The notes below the pieces were generated by a model. That model saw only the letters and a list, made by a program, of their open reading frames with translations. It did no database searches and was not told the DNA's origin. Source: Chitinophaga niabensis (GTDB taxonomy: Bacteria; Bacteroidota; Bacteroidia; Chitinophagales; Chitinophagaceae). From it: a stretch of 64,000 nucleotides of DNA. Below are positions 52,097 through 60,736 of the stretch, in pieces. How positions within the stretch are numbered: position 1 is the stretch's first letter; each line of letters opens with the position of its first letter. The stretch lies in NCBI RefSeq assembly GCF_900129465.1, contig NZ_FSRA01000002.1, positions 1,364,001 through 1,428,000 of the forward strand. Reading direction: 5' to 3'. The position numbers and the translations under genes are program-made.

Positions 52097-54186
52097 GAGA
52101 TCATGTTTATAAATTCATCTTCGGAAAGTATTTTGATCGTGTTGATCTTCTTTGCCTTTTCCAGTTTACTTCCCGCATCTTCTCCTACGATGAGGTAATT
52201 CAGTTTGCTGCTTACGCCGCTTAACAACTTTCCGCCATGCTCTTCTACCTTGGCCTCTGCCTCACTGCGTTTGAGTTTATTTAATGTGCCGGTGAAGAGG
52301 AATGTCTGCCCGCTTAAGGTACCTTCAGCAGAAAGGGAACCTTTCGTGCTTTGCAGGTTCAGGCCCAGGCGTTCCAGTTCTTTCAGCATGTGAATGTTAT
52401 CTGCATTAGCGAAGAACTGTTTAACGGAGCCAGCTACTTTAGGGCCGATATCTTCCAGCGCGAGTAATTGTTCCTCTGTGAAGTTCACCAGGTCCATGAG
52501 ATGATCTACTGCTTTCGCTAAGGTTTTGGCAGTGGTTTCTCCTACATAACGGATACCAAGGCCAAAGATCAAACGGTGCAGCGGTTGCGTGCGGGAAGTA
52601 TCTATAGCGGTTTGCAGGTTGGTGATGGACTTTGGCCCAAAACCATCCAGTTTGGCTATCTCTTCAAAGTTGAGGGTATAAATTCCCGGTACATCCTTTA
52701 ACAGGCCCAGTCCATAGAACTTGCGCACCTGGCTTTCTCCCAGGCTACGGATGTCCATGGCATCTTTGCTTACGAAGTGGATCATACGTTCCACTACCTG
52801 TGCCTCGCAGTTGATGTTCACACAACGCCATACACTTTCTCCTTCCGGTTTAAAGAGGGCATCATTACATACAGGGCAATTGGCGGGGAACACAATATCT
52901 TTTTCACTGCCATCCCGCAGGTCTGCCATGGATTTTACGATATAAGGGATTACGTCTCCGGCTCTTTCCACCAGCACAGTATCTCCGATCTTCAGGTCTT
53001 TTTCCCGGATCACATCTTCATTGAATAAGCTCATGGAACCTACCATCACACCGCCGATGGGAACGGGATCTATTTTACCTACAGGAGAAACAGAACCGGT
53101 ACGGCCTACCTGGAATTCCACGCTACGGAGTTTGCTGGTGGCCTGGCGTGCTTTGAATTTGTAGGCAATAGCCCAGCGGGGGTGATGGGTGGTCATGCCC
53201 ATTTTATCCTGCAAAGCATAGTCATTCACTTTGATCACCATGCCATCTATTTCATAAGGCAGATCATCCCGCTCGGTTTCAAATTTTAGGCAATGATCTA
53301 TCACGGCCTGTATGCCACGCACTATTTTCTTTTCTTTGGCAGGGCTGCGGAAACCCAGCTGCCACAACATATCCAGCGTGTTGCTGTGTGTGCGGATTGC
53401 TTCCGGTTCTTCCTTATCATCCAACATGGTATGATAGCTCATGTTGTATAAAAAGGCTTCCAGTCCGCGTTTAGCTACTTCATTCGGATCTACGATACGC
53501 AAAGAGCCGGATGCGGCATTGCGTGGATTGGCCAGTGGTGGCAGGTTTTCTGCGATACGCTGGTCGTTTAGTTTCTTAAAAGTGGTTTTATTGATCAGCA
53601 CTTCGCCTCTTAGTTCAATCTGCTGGATCCCATATTTTGAGAATCCGGCAGACAAAGGGATAGAGCGGATCTGGCGGATGTTGACTGTTATCTCGTCTCC
53701 CTGTAATCCATCTCCGCGGGTAGCACCACGTACGAGCAGATCATTTTCATAGATCAGTGAAATACTGGCCCCATCGAACTTTGGTTCGATGCAATATTCC
53801 AGCTCCTCCAGTCCGCTTGCCTCACGGGCTTTGCGGTCCCAGTCGATCAGGTCATCTGCATCGTAGGAGTTTTCCAGGCTGAGCATGGGTACCAGGTGCT
53901 GTACGGTAGGGAATACTTTTGTAAGTCCCTGTGCCACACGTTGTGTGGGAGAATCCGGGGTTACCAGTTCAGGGTGTGCTGCTTCCAGCTTCTTCAACCG
54001 GGAGAACAACTGATCATACTCCTGGTCACTCAGCACGGGATCGTCCTGGATATAATAGCGCCAATCGCTGTGGCGGATAACATCCCGCAGGGCGGCAATG
54101 GTTTCTGTAATATCAGCATCGGACGCCTGGCTCAGGAGCGTTTTGCCAAGGCGGGCTAATTTGATCTCTGTTTCCTTGTTATACAT
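52093..54186 (-). CDS. ligA: NAD-dependent DNA ligase
   Basis: LigA seals nicks in DNA with NAD as cofactor. The 697-residue protein has the Ia domain, the nucleotidyl-transfer Lys136 in CIEPKFDG, an OB fold, a four-Cys zinc finger (CPVC, then CVNINC), helix-hairpin-helix repeats (FGPKSI, ALEDIGPKVAGS) and a C-terminal BRCT domain (about 620-697). Length and domain order are standard. The stop overlaps the start of tadA by 4 bp. Confidence 0.96.
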   Translation of the reverse strand: MYNKETEIKLARLGKTLLSQASDADITETIAALRDVIRHSDWRYYIQDDPVLSDQEYDQLFSRLKKLEAAHPELVTPDSPTQRVAQGLTKVFPTVQHLVPMLSLENSYDADDLIDWDRKAREASGLEELEYCIEPKFDGASISLIYENDLLVRGATRGDGLQGDEITVNIRQIRSIPLSAGFSKYGIQQIELRGEVLINKTTFKKLNDQRIAENLPPLANPRNAASGSLRIVDPNEVAKRGLEAFLYNMSYHTMLDDKEEPEAIRTHSNTLDMLWQLGFRSPAKEKKIVRGIQAVIDHCLKFETERDDLPYEIDGMVIKVNDYALQDKMGMTTHHPRWAIAYKFKARQATSKLRSVEFQVGRTGSVSPVGKIDPVPIGGVMVGSMSLFNEDVIREKDLKIGDTVLVERAGDVIPYIVKSMADLRDGSEKDIVFPANCPVCNDALFKPEGESVWRCVNINCEAQVVERMIHFVSKDAMDIRSLGESQVRKFYGLGLLKDVPGIYTLNFEEIAKLDGFGPKSITNLQTAIDTSRTQPLHRLIFGLGIRYVGETTAKTLAKAVDHLMDLVNFTEEQLLALEDIGPKVAGSVKQFFANADNIHMLKELERLGLNLQSTKGSLSAEGTLSGQTFLFTGTLNKLKRSEAEAKVEEHGGKLLSGVSSKLNYLIVGEDAGSKLEKAKKINTIKILSEDEFINMIS

Positions 54187-54258
54187 GATAAGTCAAAAGT
54201 CTGCCGTAAATTTAAACTTTAGTTCTATAGTGCGAACGGCCCACCTTAAAATTCTGGT

Positions 54259-55893
54259 ATGAAGCAAGTTATCTATGCCGCAACCCTTTTCATCTTTTTT
54301 ACAGCCTGTGGCCAGCAGAAGGAAAAAGCAGACCTCATTATCCACCACGGCGTTATTTATACAGCAGATTCCCTTTTCAGTGTGGTAGAGGCCATGGCCA
54401 TTAAAGGAGGAAAGATACTCGCCCGGGGTACCAATGAATTTATCCTCGGGCAATATGATACAGATTCCAGCATAGATATAAAAGGTGCAGCTGTGTACCC
54501 CGGCTTCAATGACGCACATGCGCATTTTGCAGGATATGGGCAATCGCTGCGGCAGGTAGACCTTGTTGGTACACAAAGCTGGGACGAAGTGATAGAAAGG
54601 GTAAAGGCTTTTGCATCAACAAATAAAACAGCCTGGATAGAAGGAAGGGGCTGGGACCAGAACGACTGGGCCCTCAAAACCTTTCCGAACAAATCCCGGC
54701 TGGACAGTTTATTCCCAACCACCCCGGTATTGCTGGAACGCATAGATGGCCATGCAGCCATAGCCAACCGGGCTGCATTAGATGTGGCAGGTGTAAAAGC
54801 AGGGCAGCGCTTAACCGGTGGAACTGTAGAAACCATACAGGGAAAGTTAACGGGTATCTTAATAGATAATGCGATCGGACTGGTGGGTTCAAAAATACCT
54901 GCTGCCTCCAAAGAAGAATTCACTTTGCGCCTGGTGGCCGCACAGGAAAAATGCATTGCGGCAGGCCTGACCAGTATCACCGATTGCGGGCTTTCTGTTG
55001 CAGACGTGGAAAGGATCGGGAAGTTGTATGAGGAAGGTAAACTGCAACTGCGTTTGAATATCATGTTAAGTGACCAGGATGATAATATCAATTGGCTGCT
55101 GAAAAAGGGCCCATTCATTAAGGAGCGTTACCAGGTGCGGAGCATCAAGTTCTATGGGGATGGGGCATTAGGTTCCCGCGGAGCCTGCCTGCTGCATGAT
55201 TATGCAGATAAACCAGGATGGAAAGGATTCCTGCTGAAGGATGCAAAATACTTTGCATACAGGGCTGAGCAACTGGCCAATACAGACATCCAGATGTGTA
55301 CACATGCCATCGGGGATTCCGCCAATCGTGAGGTACTGAAGATCTATGCGGCGGCATTAAAAGGGAAGAATACCAAACGCTGGCGGATAGAACATGCGCA
55401 GGTATTGGATTCTGCGGACTTTCACTGGTTCGGGGATTACAACATCGTACCATCTGTTCAACCCACACATGCTACGTCAGATATGTACTGGGCAGGAGAA
55501 CGGTTGGGTGATAAACGGCTGCATTATGCTTATGCGTTTGAGGACCTGCTGAAACAAAATGGCTGGATACCATTGGGAACAGACTTTCCGGTAGAGGATA
55601 TCAGTCCGCTGCGAACTTTCTATGCCGCCGTTGCAAGGAAGGATAGTAAAGGGTTCCCGGCCGGCGGTTTTCAAAAAGAAAATGCGCTGACAAGGGAAGA
55701 AGCCCTGAAAGGCATGACTATCTGGGCAGCACGCGCTTCTTTTGAAGAACATCAGAAAGGCAGCCTGGAACCCGGTAAGGTAGCAGATTTTGTGATCACC
55801 AGCCAGGACCTGATGAAAGTGCCCGAAGAAAAAATACTCAGTACACAGATCATCGCCACATATATTTACGGCAAAGCGTTGCATCAGTTATAA
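54259..55893 (+). CDS. exported amidohydrolase lipoprotein, YtcJ-like
   Basis: The 544-residue protein has a lipoprotein signal (FTAC, Cys17) and an amidohydrolase TIM barrel of the YtcJ type. The first metal site is DAHAHF (His87, His89); further family blocks are WIEGRGWDQNDW, FYGDGALGSRGA, CTHAIGD, RIEHAQ and GTDFPVEDISPL. The enzyme hydrolyses an unknown amide or ester in the periplasm. The Nudix-type regulator gene lies 36 bp downstream and might control it, although regulation is not evident from the sequence. Confidence 0.88.
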   Translation: MKQVIYAATLFIFFTACGQQKEKADLIIHHGVIYTADSLFSVVEAMAIKGGKILARGTNEFILGQYDTDSSIDIKGAAVYPGFNDAHAHFAGYGQSLRQVDLVGTQSWDEVIERVKAFASTNKTAWIEGRGWDQNDWALKTFPNKSRLDSLFPTTPVLLERIDGHAAIANRAALDVAGVKAGQRLTGGTVETIQGKLTGILIDNAIGLVGSKIPAASKEEFTLRLVAAQEKCIAAGLTSITDCGLSVADVERIGKLYEEGKLQLRLNIMLSDQDDNINWLLKKGPFIKERYQVRSIKFYGDGALGSRGACLLHDYADKPGWKGFLLKDAKYFAYRAEQLANTDIQMCTHAIGDSANREVLKIYAAALKGKNTKRWRIEHAQVLDSADFHWFGDYNIVPSVQPTHATSDMYWAGERLGDKRLHYAYAFEDLLKQNGWIPLGTDFPVEDISPLRTFYAAVARKDSKGFPAGGFQKENALTREEALKGMTIWAARASFEEHQKGSLEPGKVADFVITSQDLMKVPEEKILSTQIIATYIYGKALHQL

Positions 55894-55929
55894 ATTTGCT
55901 ATATTTAATACATTCCACGACTAAGTAGT

Positions 55930-56634
55930 ATGTACACCAAAAACATTAACACCCATCTAACCGAGATCAAAGATTATTTTAAAGCAGCTATCTCCATCGA
56001 TTGTGTAATATTCGGCTTTGACGAGGATGAATTGAAAGTACTGCTCATTGAATCCGATCTCAAAGAATTCAAAGGAAAATGGTCATTGCTGGGAGACATC
56101 GTTCATCCTGATGAAGATCTGGAAACGGCTGCCTACCGGGTATTGCGTGAGCGTACAGGTTTGGAGGATGTGTATATGGAACAGGTGCAGGCTTTTGGTG
56201 GCCTCAATCGCCATCCTGCCGGAAGGGTGATCACCATAGCCTACTATTCACTGGTGAACATACAGCACGTAGAACTAAAGACCCATTCCAACGAACTGCA
56301 CTGGCATGCGGTGAAAGATATCAAACACATGGCCTTTGATCATAAAGACATCCTGGCCACCTGTTACCAGCGCCTGCAACATAAAGTAATTGAGCAGCCG
56401 GTAGGCTTCAACCTGCTGCCCAAGAAGTTTTCCCTCCGTGAATTACAGAACCTCTATGAAGCCATCCTGGATGTGAAGCTGGACAGGCGCAACTTCCGCA
56501 AGAAGTTCTTTGCCATGGATTACCTGATAGACCTCAACGAAGAAGAACAGGAGGTAAGGCACCGCCCGGCCAAATTATATGGCTTCAACCAGGATAAGTA
56601 CAACCAGCAACACAAGAAAAGTCTCGGGTTTTGA
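55930..56634 (+). CDS. Nudix-fold transcription regulator (NrtR/AraR-like)
   Basis: The 234-residue protein has a Nudix domain (about 18-145) and a C-terminal winged helix (about 160-225; PKKFSLRELQNLYEAIL and RRNFRKKFF). The Nudix box is degenerate: AAYRVLRERTG stands where AAxRELxEETG is needed, so two of three metal Glu are lost. This pattern is known from Bacteroidota regulators such as AraR, in which the Nudix fold senses a ligand without hydrolysis. The ligand is unknown. Nearby candidates for control are the amidohydrolase and the palindrome at 56805-56819. Confidence 0.85.
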   Translation: MYTKNINTHLTEIKDYFKAAISIDCVIFGFDEDELKVLLIESDLKEFKGKWSLLGDIVHPDEDLETAAYRVLRERTGLEDVYMEQVQAFGGLNRHPAGRVITIAYYSLVNIQHVELKTHSNELHWHAVKDIKHMAFDHKDILATCYQRLQHKVIEQPVGFNLLPKKFSLRELQNLYEAILDVKLDRRNFRKKFFAMDYLIDLNEEEQEVRHRPAKLYGFNQDKYNQQHKKSLGF

Positions 56635-56764
56635 TAGGATTTTAACCTCCCTCTAAAATAATTTCGTTGCGTCAAATGCTTTTCCCTATGCGTTTTGCAG
56701 GGTGGTATGCCCCTGCCATGGCCGATCCCCTATTCCTGCATATTTCGAGGAATTATGCGGGAAA

Positions 56765-56796
56765 TTTGTTTTTTAACAAAATTTTAATTAAGATTG
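56765..56796 (+). promoter_or_regulatory. probable promoter of candidate small RNA
   Basis: TTTG (56765-56768), 20 bp and TAAGATTG (56789-56796) fit the promoter pattern with one mismatch in the -7 element. Transcription would begin near 56802, at the edge of the palindrome at 56805-56819. Confidence 0.5.
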
Positions 56797-56801
56797 TGTA
56801 A

Positions 56802-57063
56802 GATATACACAGTGTGTATTCCTATTGATTTCACAGTAGCCAGACAACCAAAAATCTTAAAAGGACCAGAATCATTTTAAAATTCCAGAAGACCCGTTTT
56901 CGCTCGTCACAGTAGCCACTAAAGGTGGTTTCAAAAAATATTATATATCGCGTTTTATCGATTCCACGTTATGACCTGGCAGGATGGATGCATGTACATT
57001 TTTTCTGCTAAAGAGGCTGTTTACGAAGGTTTGGTCCTTTCTATGCAGCCTCTTTCGTTTTTA
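56802..57063 (+). ncRNA. candidate small RNA of about 260 nt
   Basis: The unit lies between a probable promoter and an intrinsic terminator with no protein gene inside. It would begin with the ATACACA/TGTGTAT hairpin and contains two copies of TCACAGTAGCCA 76 bp apart and a CCAC/GTGG hairpin near 56916-56927. The identity is unknown. It might instead be a long leader of the mutase mRNA with an attenuator, since the terminator precedes that gene by about 118 bp. Confidence 0.4.
57010..57063 (+). terminator. intrinsic terminator
   Basis: AAAGAGGCTG (57010-57019) pairs with CAGCCTCTTT (57046-57055), with an inner AAGG/CCTT helix, followed by CGTTTTT. Confidence 0.8.
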
Positions 57064-57084
57064 TCCATTCCTAACCGATTGCGG

Positions 57085-57120
57085 TTGAACAATTTCCAAG
57101 GATTATCTCTTCTTGTTCAA
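57085..57120. promoter_or_regulatory. 8-bp inverted repeat upstream of the mutase gene
   Basis: TTGAACAA (57085-57092) and TTGTTCAA (57113-57120) are perfect inverted repeats 20 bp apart, ending 60 bp before the ATG. The spacing (centres 28 bp apart) is longer than one compact operator, but two half-sites on one DNA face or a hairpin are possible. Confidence 0.45.
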
Positions 57121-57180
57121 TTGATACTAATTCTCTGCTGCAACGTGCTACAGCCGCTATTTTCGTAACTTGCATTCCTT

Positions 57181-60100
57181 ATGTCATATACACCACAACA
57201 CAAGGTTCGCATTGTTACAGCAGCCGCTCTTTTTGATGGACACGATGCTGCCATCAATATCATGCGCCGGATCATGCAAAGTACGGGAGCAGAAGTGATC
57301 CACCTGGGCCATAACCGTTCTGCCGCAGAGATCGTTGACTGTGCCATCCAGGAAGATGCGCAGGGTATTGCCGTTACCTCTTATCAGGGAGGGCATATTG
57401 AGTTCTTCAAATACATGTACGACCTGTTGAAGGAAAAGAACTGTGGCCATATCCGCATTTTTGGTGGCGGTGGCGGTACCATCCTGCCTTCAGAAATTGA
57501 AGAGCTGCATGCTTATGGCATCACCCGGATCTATTCTCCGGATGATGGACGTAAGTTTGGTTTAGGTGGTATGATAGAAGATGTGGTGCGCCAGTGTGAT
57601 TTTGAAACCGTGCAAAAAGGGGAATGGGACCTTGCCAAAATAAAACTTACGCAGAATGCTGCGCCTGAAATAGCCAAAGCCATCACTTACGCAGAGAACT
57701 TTGCCATGAATGGCCAACTGGCAGGGCTGAAAGCCCTGGCAGGAAAAACGCCTGTTCTTGGAATAACAGGTACCGGTGGTGCCGGTAAAAGTAGTGTAAC
57801 GGATGAACTCGTTCGCCGCTTCTTGCATGAATATGAGAACAAAACCATCGCGGTTATTTCAGTAGACCCTTCCAAGAAAAAAACAGGCGGTGCTTTATTA
57901 GGAGACCGCATCCGGATGAACAGCATCCACCATCCCCGTGCGTACATGCGTTCCCTTGCCACCCGCGAAAGTGATAAGGCCATCAGCCTGCATATCCAGG
58001 AAGCAATAGATATCTGCAAAGCGGCAGCCTTTGACTTTATCATCCTGGAAACTTCCGGTATCGGGCAAAGTGATACCGCCATTGTGGACTATTGTGACGT
58101 GGCCTTATATATCATGACCCCGGAATATGGTGCTGCCTCTCAGCTGGAAAAGATCAACATGCTGGATTATGCAGACATGATCGCCATTAATAAATTTGAT
58201 AAAGCCGGCGCACTGGATGCTTTGCATGATGTGCGCAAACAATATAAACGTAACAACGGATTATGGGATGCCAAAGATGAAGATCTGCCAGTGGTAGGTA
58301 CCATTGCTTCCCAGTTCAACGACCCCGGTGTGAATCAATTATTCGGCAGGCTGATGCACCGCATCGTGGAAAAAACGGGCGTGCATTTCGGGGAAGACAA
58401 ACCGGATAGGCCTGTGTATGAAACCTCTACCAAATCCCTGATCATTCCACCATCGCGGGTACGTTATCTCGCAGAGATCGGGGAAAGCATTGCAGCATAT
58501 AGCAGCTGGGTAAATGAACAATGTGCTATTGCCACACAATGGTACCAGGTAGAAGGCGTGTTGAAAGTGCCGGGGCTTTCGCAGGTGGAAGAACTGGAAG
58601 AGATCAGCCGGCATTTGCAGTCTCAGCTGAATGCAGAATGTAAAGCCCTGATCACCGGCTGGCCTGCCTTGCAGGAGAAATATACAGCAGATCACTATGT
58701 CTTCCAGGTGAGGGACAAAGAGATCAAACTGCCTTTGTATACAGAAAGCCTTTCCCATTCCCGTATCCCTAAAATTTCTTTACCGCAGTATAAAGACTGG
58801 GGGGATATCCTCCGCTGGCAGTTGATGGAAAACCTGCCGGGAGAATTTCCTTATGCAGCAGGCGTGTTCCCGCTGAAACGGGAAGGAGAAGATCCAACGA
58901 GGATGTTTGCCGGAGAAGGTGGCCCGGAAAGAACGAACAAACGCTTCCATTACGTGTCTGTAGACCAGCCAGCCAAAAGGCTTTCCACGGCTTTTGACAG
59001 CGTAACATTATATGGAGAAGATCCTGCTTACCGCCCGGATATCTATGGAAAGATCGGTAACTCCGGCGTGAGCATTGCCACGGTGGATGATGCAAAGAAA
59101 TTATACAGCGGCTTTGATCTCTGTGATCCCAAGACCTCTGTATCCATGACCATCAATGGACCCGCGCCAATCCTGCTGGCCTTCTTTATGAACGCCGCCA
59201 TCGATCAGCAGTGCGAAAAATACATTGCAGAGAACGGATTAACCGATAAGGTGAATGCTATCATTAAAAAGAAATTCAAAGATCATCCGGTATACGCTGG
59301 TGCATTGCCGCATGGTAATAATGGACTGGGACTTCAGTTGCTGGGGATCTCAGGAAGCGATGTGCTGGAACCGGAAGTATATGAAAGGATAAAGGCACAT
59401 GCATTAAGCACCGTGCGTGGTACCGTGCAGGCAGATATCCTGAAGGAAGATCAGGCACAGAACACCTGCATCTTCTCTACGGAATTTGCGCTGAAGCTGA
59501 TGGGGGATGTGCAGGAATATTTCATTACACGTAAGGTGCGTAACTTCTATTCTGTGAGTATCTCCGGATACCATATTGCAGAAGCCGGCGCGAACCCCAT
59601 TACACAGCTGGCATTTACGCTGGCCAATGGGTTCACTTACGTAGAGTATTACCTGAGCCGTGGCATGAACATCGATGATTTTGCACCGAACCTTTCCTTC
59701 TTCTTCAGTAATGGCATGGACCCTGAGTATGCCGTGATTGGCCGTGTTGCACGGAGGATCTGGGCAAAGGCCATCAAATATAAATACAAGGGGAACGACC
59801 GTTCGCAGAAACTGAAATATCATATTCAGACTTCCGGCCGCAGTTTACATGCACAGGAAATAGACTTCAATGATATCCGTACCACCTTGCAGGCATTGTA
59901 TGCGATCTACGATAACTGTAACTCGTTGCATACAAATGCTTATGATGAAGCGATCACCACACCCACAGAAGAAAGTGTGCGCCGCGCAATGGCTATTCAG
60001 CTGATCATCAACAGAGAATTAGGCACCGCAAATAATGAAAACCCTAACCAGGGAAGTTTCTTTATCGAGGAACTAACAGACCTGGTGGAAGAAGCTGTGC

Positions 60101-60516
60101 TGGCTGAGTTTGAGCGGATCACGGAACGCGGTGGTGTGCTTGGAGCAATGGAAAGAATGTACCAGCGAAATAAGATCCAGGAAGAAAGCCTGTATTATGA
60201 ATCACTGAAACATACCGGGGAGTTCCCGATCATTGGTGTGAATACCTTCCTGAATAAAAATGGTTCGCCTACAGTAATTCCAATGGAGGTGATCCGTTCC
60301 ACCACAGATGAAAAAGAGTTCCAGATCAATACGCTGCTGTCTTTCAAAGAAAGGCATTCCTTTGATGCAGGAGAAAAGCTCAAACGCTTGCAGGAAGTGG
60401 CTGTGCAGAACGGGAACCTTTTCGAGGAGCTGATGGAAACAGTGAAGTATTGTTCGCTGGGAGAGATCACGAATGCCTTGTATGAAGTGGGCGGGCAGTA
60501 TAGAAGGAATATGTAG
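57181..60516 (+). CDS. icmF: fused isobutyryl-CoA mutase IcmF
   Basis: This 1111-residue protein joins three parts of a B12-dependent acyl-CoA mutase: an N-terminal cobalamin domain (1-140) with the His ligand in LFDGHDAAI (His21), a MeaB-like G-protein chaperone domain (about 160-420; P-loop GTGGAGKSS near 197-205, NKFD near 336) and a C-terminal substrate-binding mutase barrel (about 540-1100). IcmF interconverts isobutyryl-CoA and n-butyryl-CoA and some members act on isovaleryl-CoA, linking branched-chain and straight-chain fatty acid metabolism. The acyl-CoA dehydrogenase at 23201 could be in the same pathway (inference). No cobalamin riboswitch was recognised upstream. Confidence 0.94.
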   Translation: MSYTPQHKVRIVTAAALFDGHDAAINIMRRIMQSTGAEVIHLGHNRSAAEIVDCAIQEDAQGIAVTSYQGGHIEFFKYMYDLLKEKNCGHIRIFGGGGGTILPSEIEELHAYGITRIYSPDDGRKFGLGGMIEDVVRQCDFETVQKGEWDLAKIKLTQNAAPEIAKAITYAENFAMNGQLAGLKALAGKTPVLGITGTGGAGKSSVTDELVRRFLHEYENKTIAVISVDPSKKKTGGALLGDRIRMNSIHHPRAYMRSLATRESDKAISLHIQEAIDICKAAAFDFIILETSGIGQSDTAIVDYCDVALYIMTPEYGAASQLEKINMLDYADMIAINKFDKAGALDALHDVRKQYKRNNGLWDAKDEDLPVVGTIASQFNDPGVNQLFGRLMHRIVEKTGVHFGEDKPDRPVYETSTKSLIIPPSRVRYLAEIGESIAAYSSWVNEQCAIATQWYQVEGVLKVPGLSQVEELEEISRHLQSQLNAECKALITGWPALQEKYTADHYVFQVRDKEIKLPLYTESLSHSRIPKISLPQYKDWGDILRWQLMENLPGEFPYAAGVFPLKREGEDPTRMFAGEGGPERTNKRFHYVSVDQPAKRLSTAFDSVTLYGEDPAYRPDIYGKIGNSGVSIATVDDAKKLYSGFDLCDPKTSVSMTINGPAPILLAFFMNAAIDQQCEKYIAENGLTDKVNAIIKKKFKDHPVYAGALPHGNNGLGLQLLGISGSDVLEPEVYERIKAHALSTVRGTVQADILKEDQAQNTCIFSTEFALKLMGDVQEYFITRKVRNFYSVSISGYHIAEAGANPITQLAFTLANGFTYVEYYLSRGMNIDDFAPNLSFFFSNGMDPEYAVIGRVARRIWAKAIKYKYKGNDRSQKLKYHIQTSGRSLHAQEIDFNDIRTTLQALYAIYDNCNSLHTNAYDEAITTPTEESVRRAMAIQLIINRELGTANNENPNQGSFFIEELTDLVEEAVLAEFERITERGGVLGAMERMYQRNKIQEESLYYESLKHTGEFPIIGVNTFLNKNGSPTVIPMEVIRSTTDEKEFQINTLLSFKERHSFDAGEKLKRLQEVAVQNGNLFEELMETVKYCSLGEITNALYEVGGQYRRNM

Positions 60517-60688
60517 GCTGTAGTGTGAGGTAGAACAACTGCCAGGGCTAAGTACACATGGTATAATGCCGGTCATATCAGATACAGTAACAAAAGCACC
60601 GTTCAACAAAGAACAAACGGATGAAGTGAGTGACACAACGGCGGCTGAATAAAGCGCAAAAGCTGGCTACATCAACATTCATATTATA

Positions 60689-60727
60689 AAAAGCCTGGGT
60701 ATTCCAACACCCGGGCTTTTATATTAT
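60689..60727 (+). terminator. intrinsic terminator
   Basis: AAAAGCCTGGGT (60689-60700) pairs with ACCCGGGCTTTT (60709-60720), with one G-U pair, then an AT-rich tail. It lies 172 bp behind the mutase gene and 17 bp before the MutS-like gene. Confidence 0.82.
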
Positions 60728-60736
60728 CTTTCCGGT

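Larger units (their letters stand above)
56635..57180. other. 546-bp intergenic region with promoter, repeats and terminator
   Basis: No credible protein gene is present; one 65-codon frame (56971-57168) crosses the terminator and has no homology signs. The region holds a probable promoter (56765-56796), the palindrome ATACACA-G-TGTGTAT (56805-56819), two copies of TCACAGTAGCCA (56831-56842 and 56907-56918), a strong terminator (57010-57063) and the inverted repeat TTGAACAA/TTGTTCAA (57085-57120) before the mutase gene. Confidence 0.65.

Noticed and set aside
56881..56960. Cobalamin riboswitch before the B12-dependent mutase, suggested by AGTAGCCACT
   Set aside because: The B12-box GCCACTG is not matched and the other conserved elements of the riboswitch are absent.
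60566..60652. A 28-codon ORF (MPVISDTVTKAPFNKEQTDE...) between icmF and the MutS-like gene
   Set aside because: The amino-acid composition is protein-like, but there is no promoter, no recognised homologue and the length is too short to support a gene. It could be a small peptide or a remnant.
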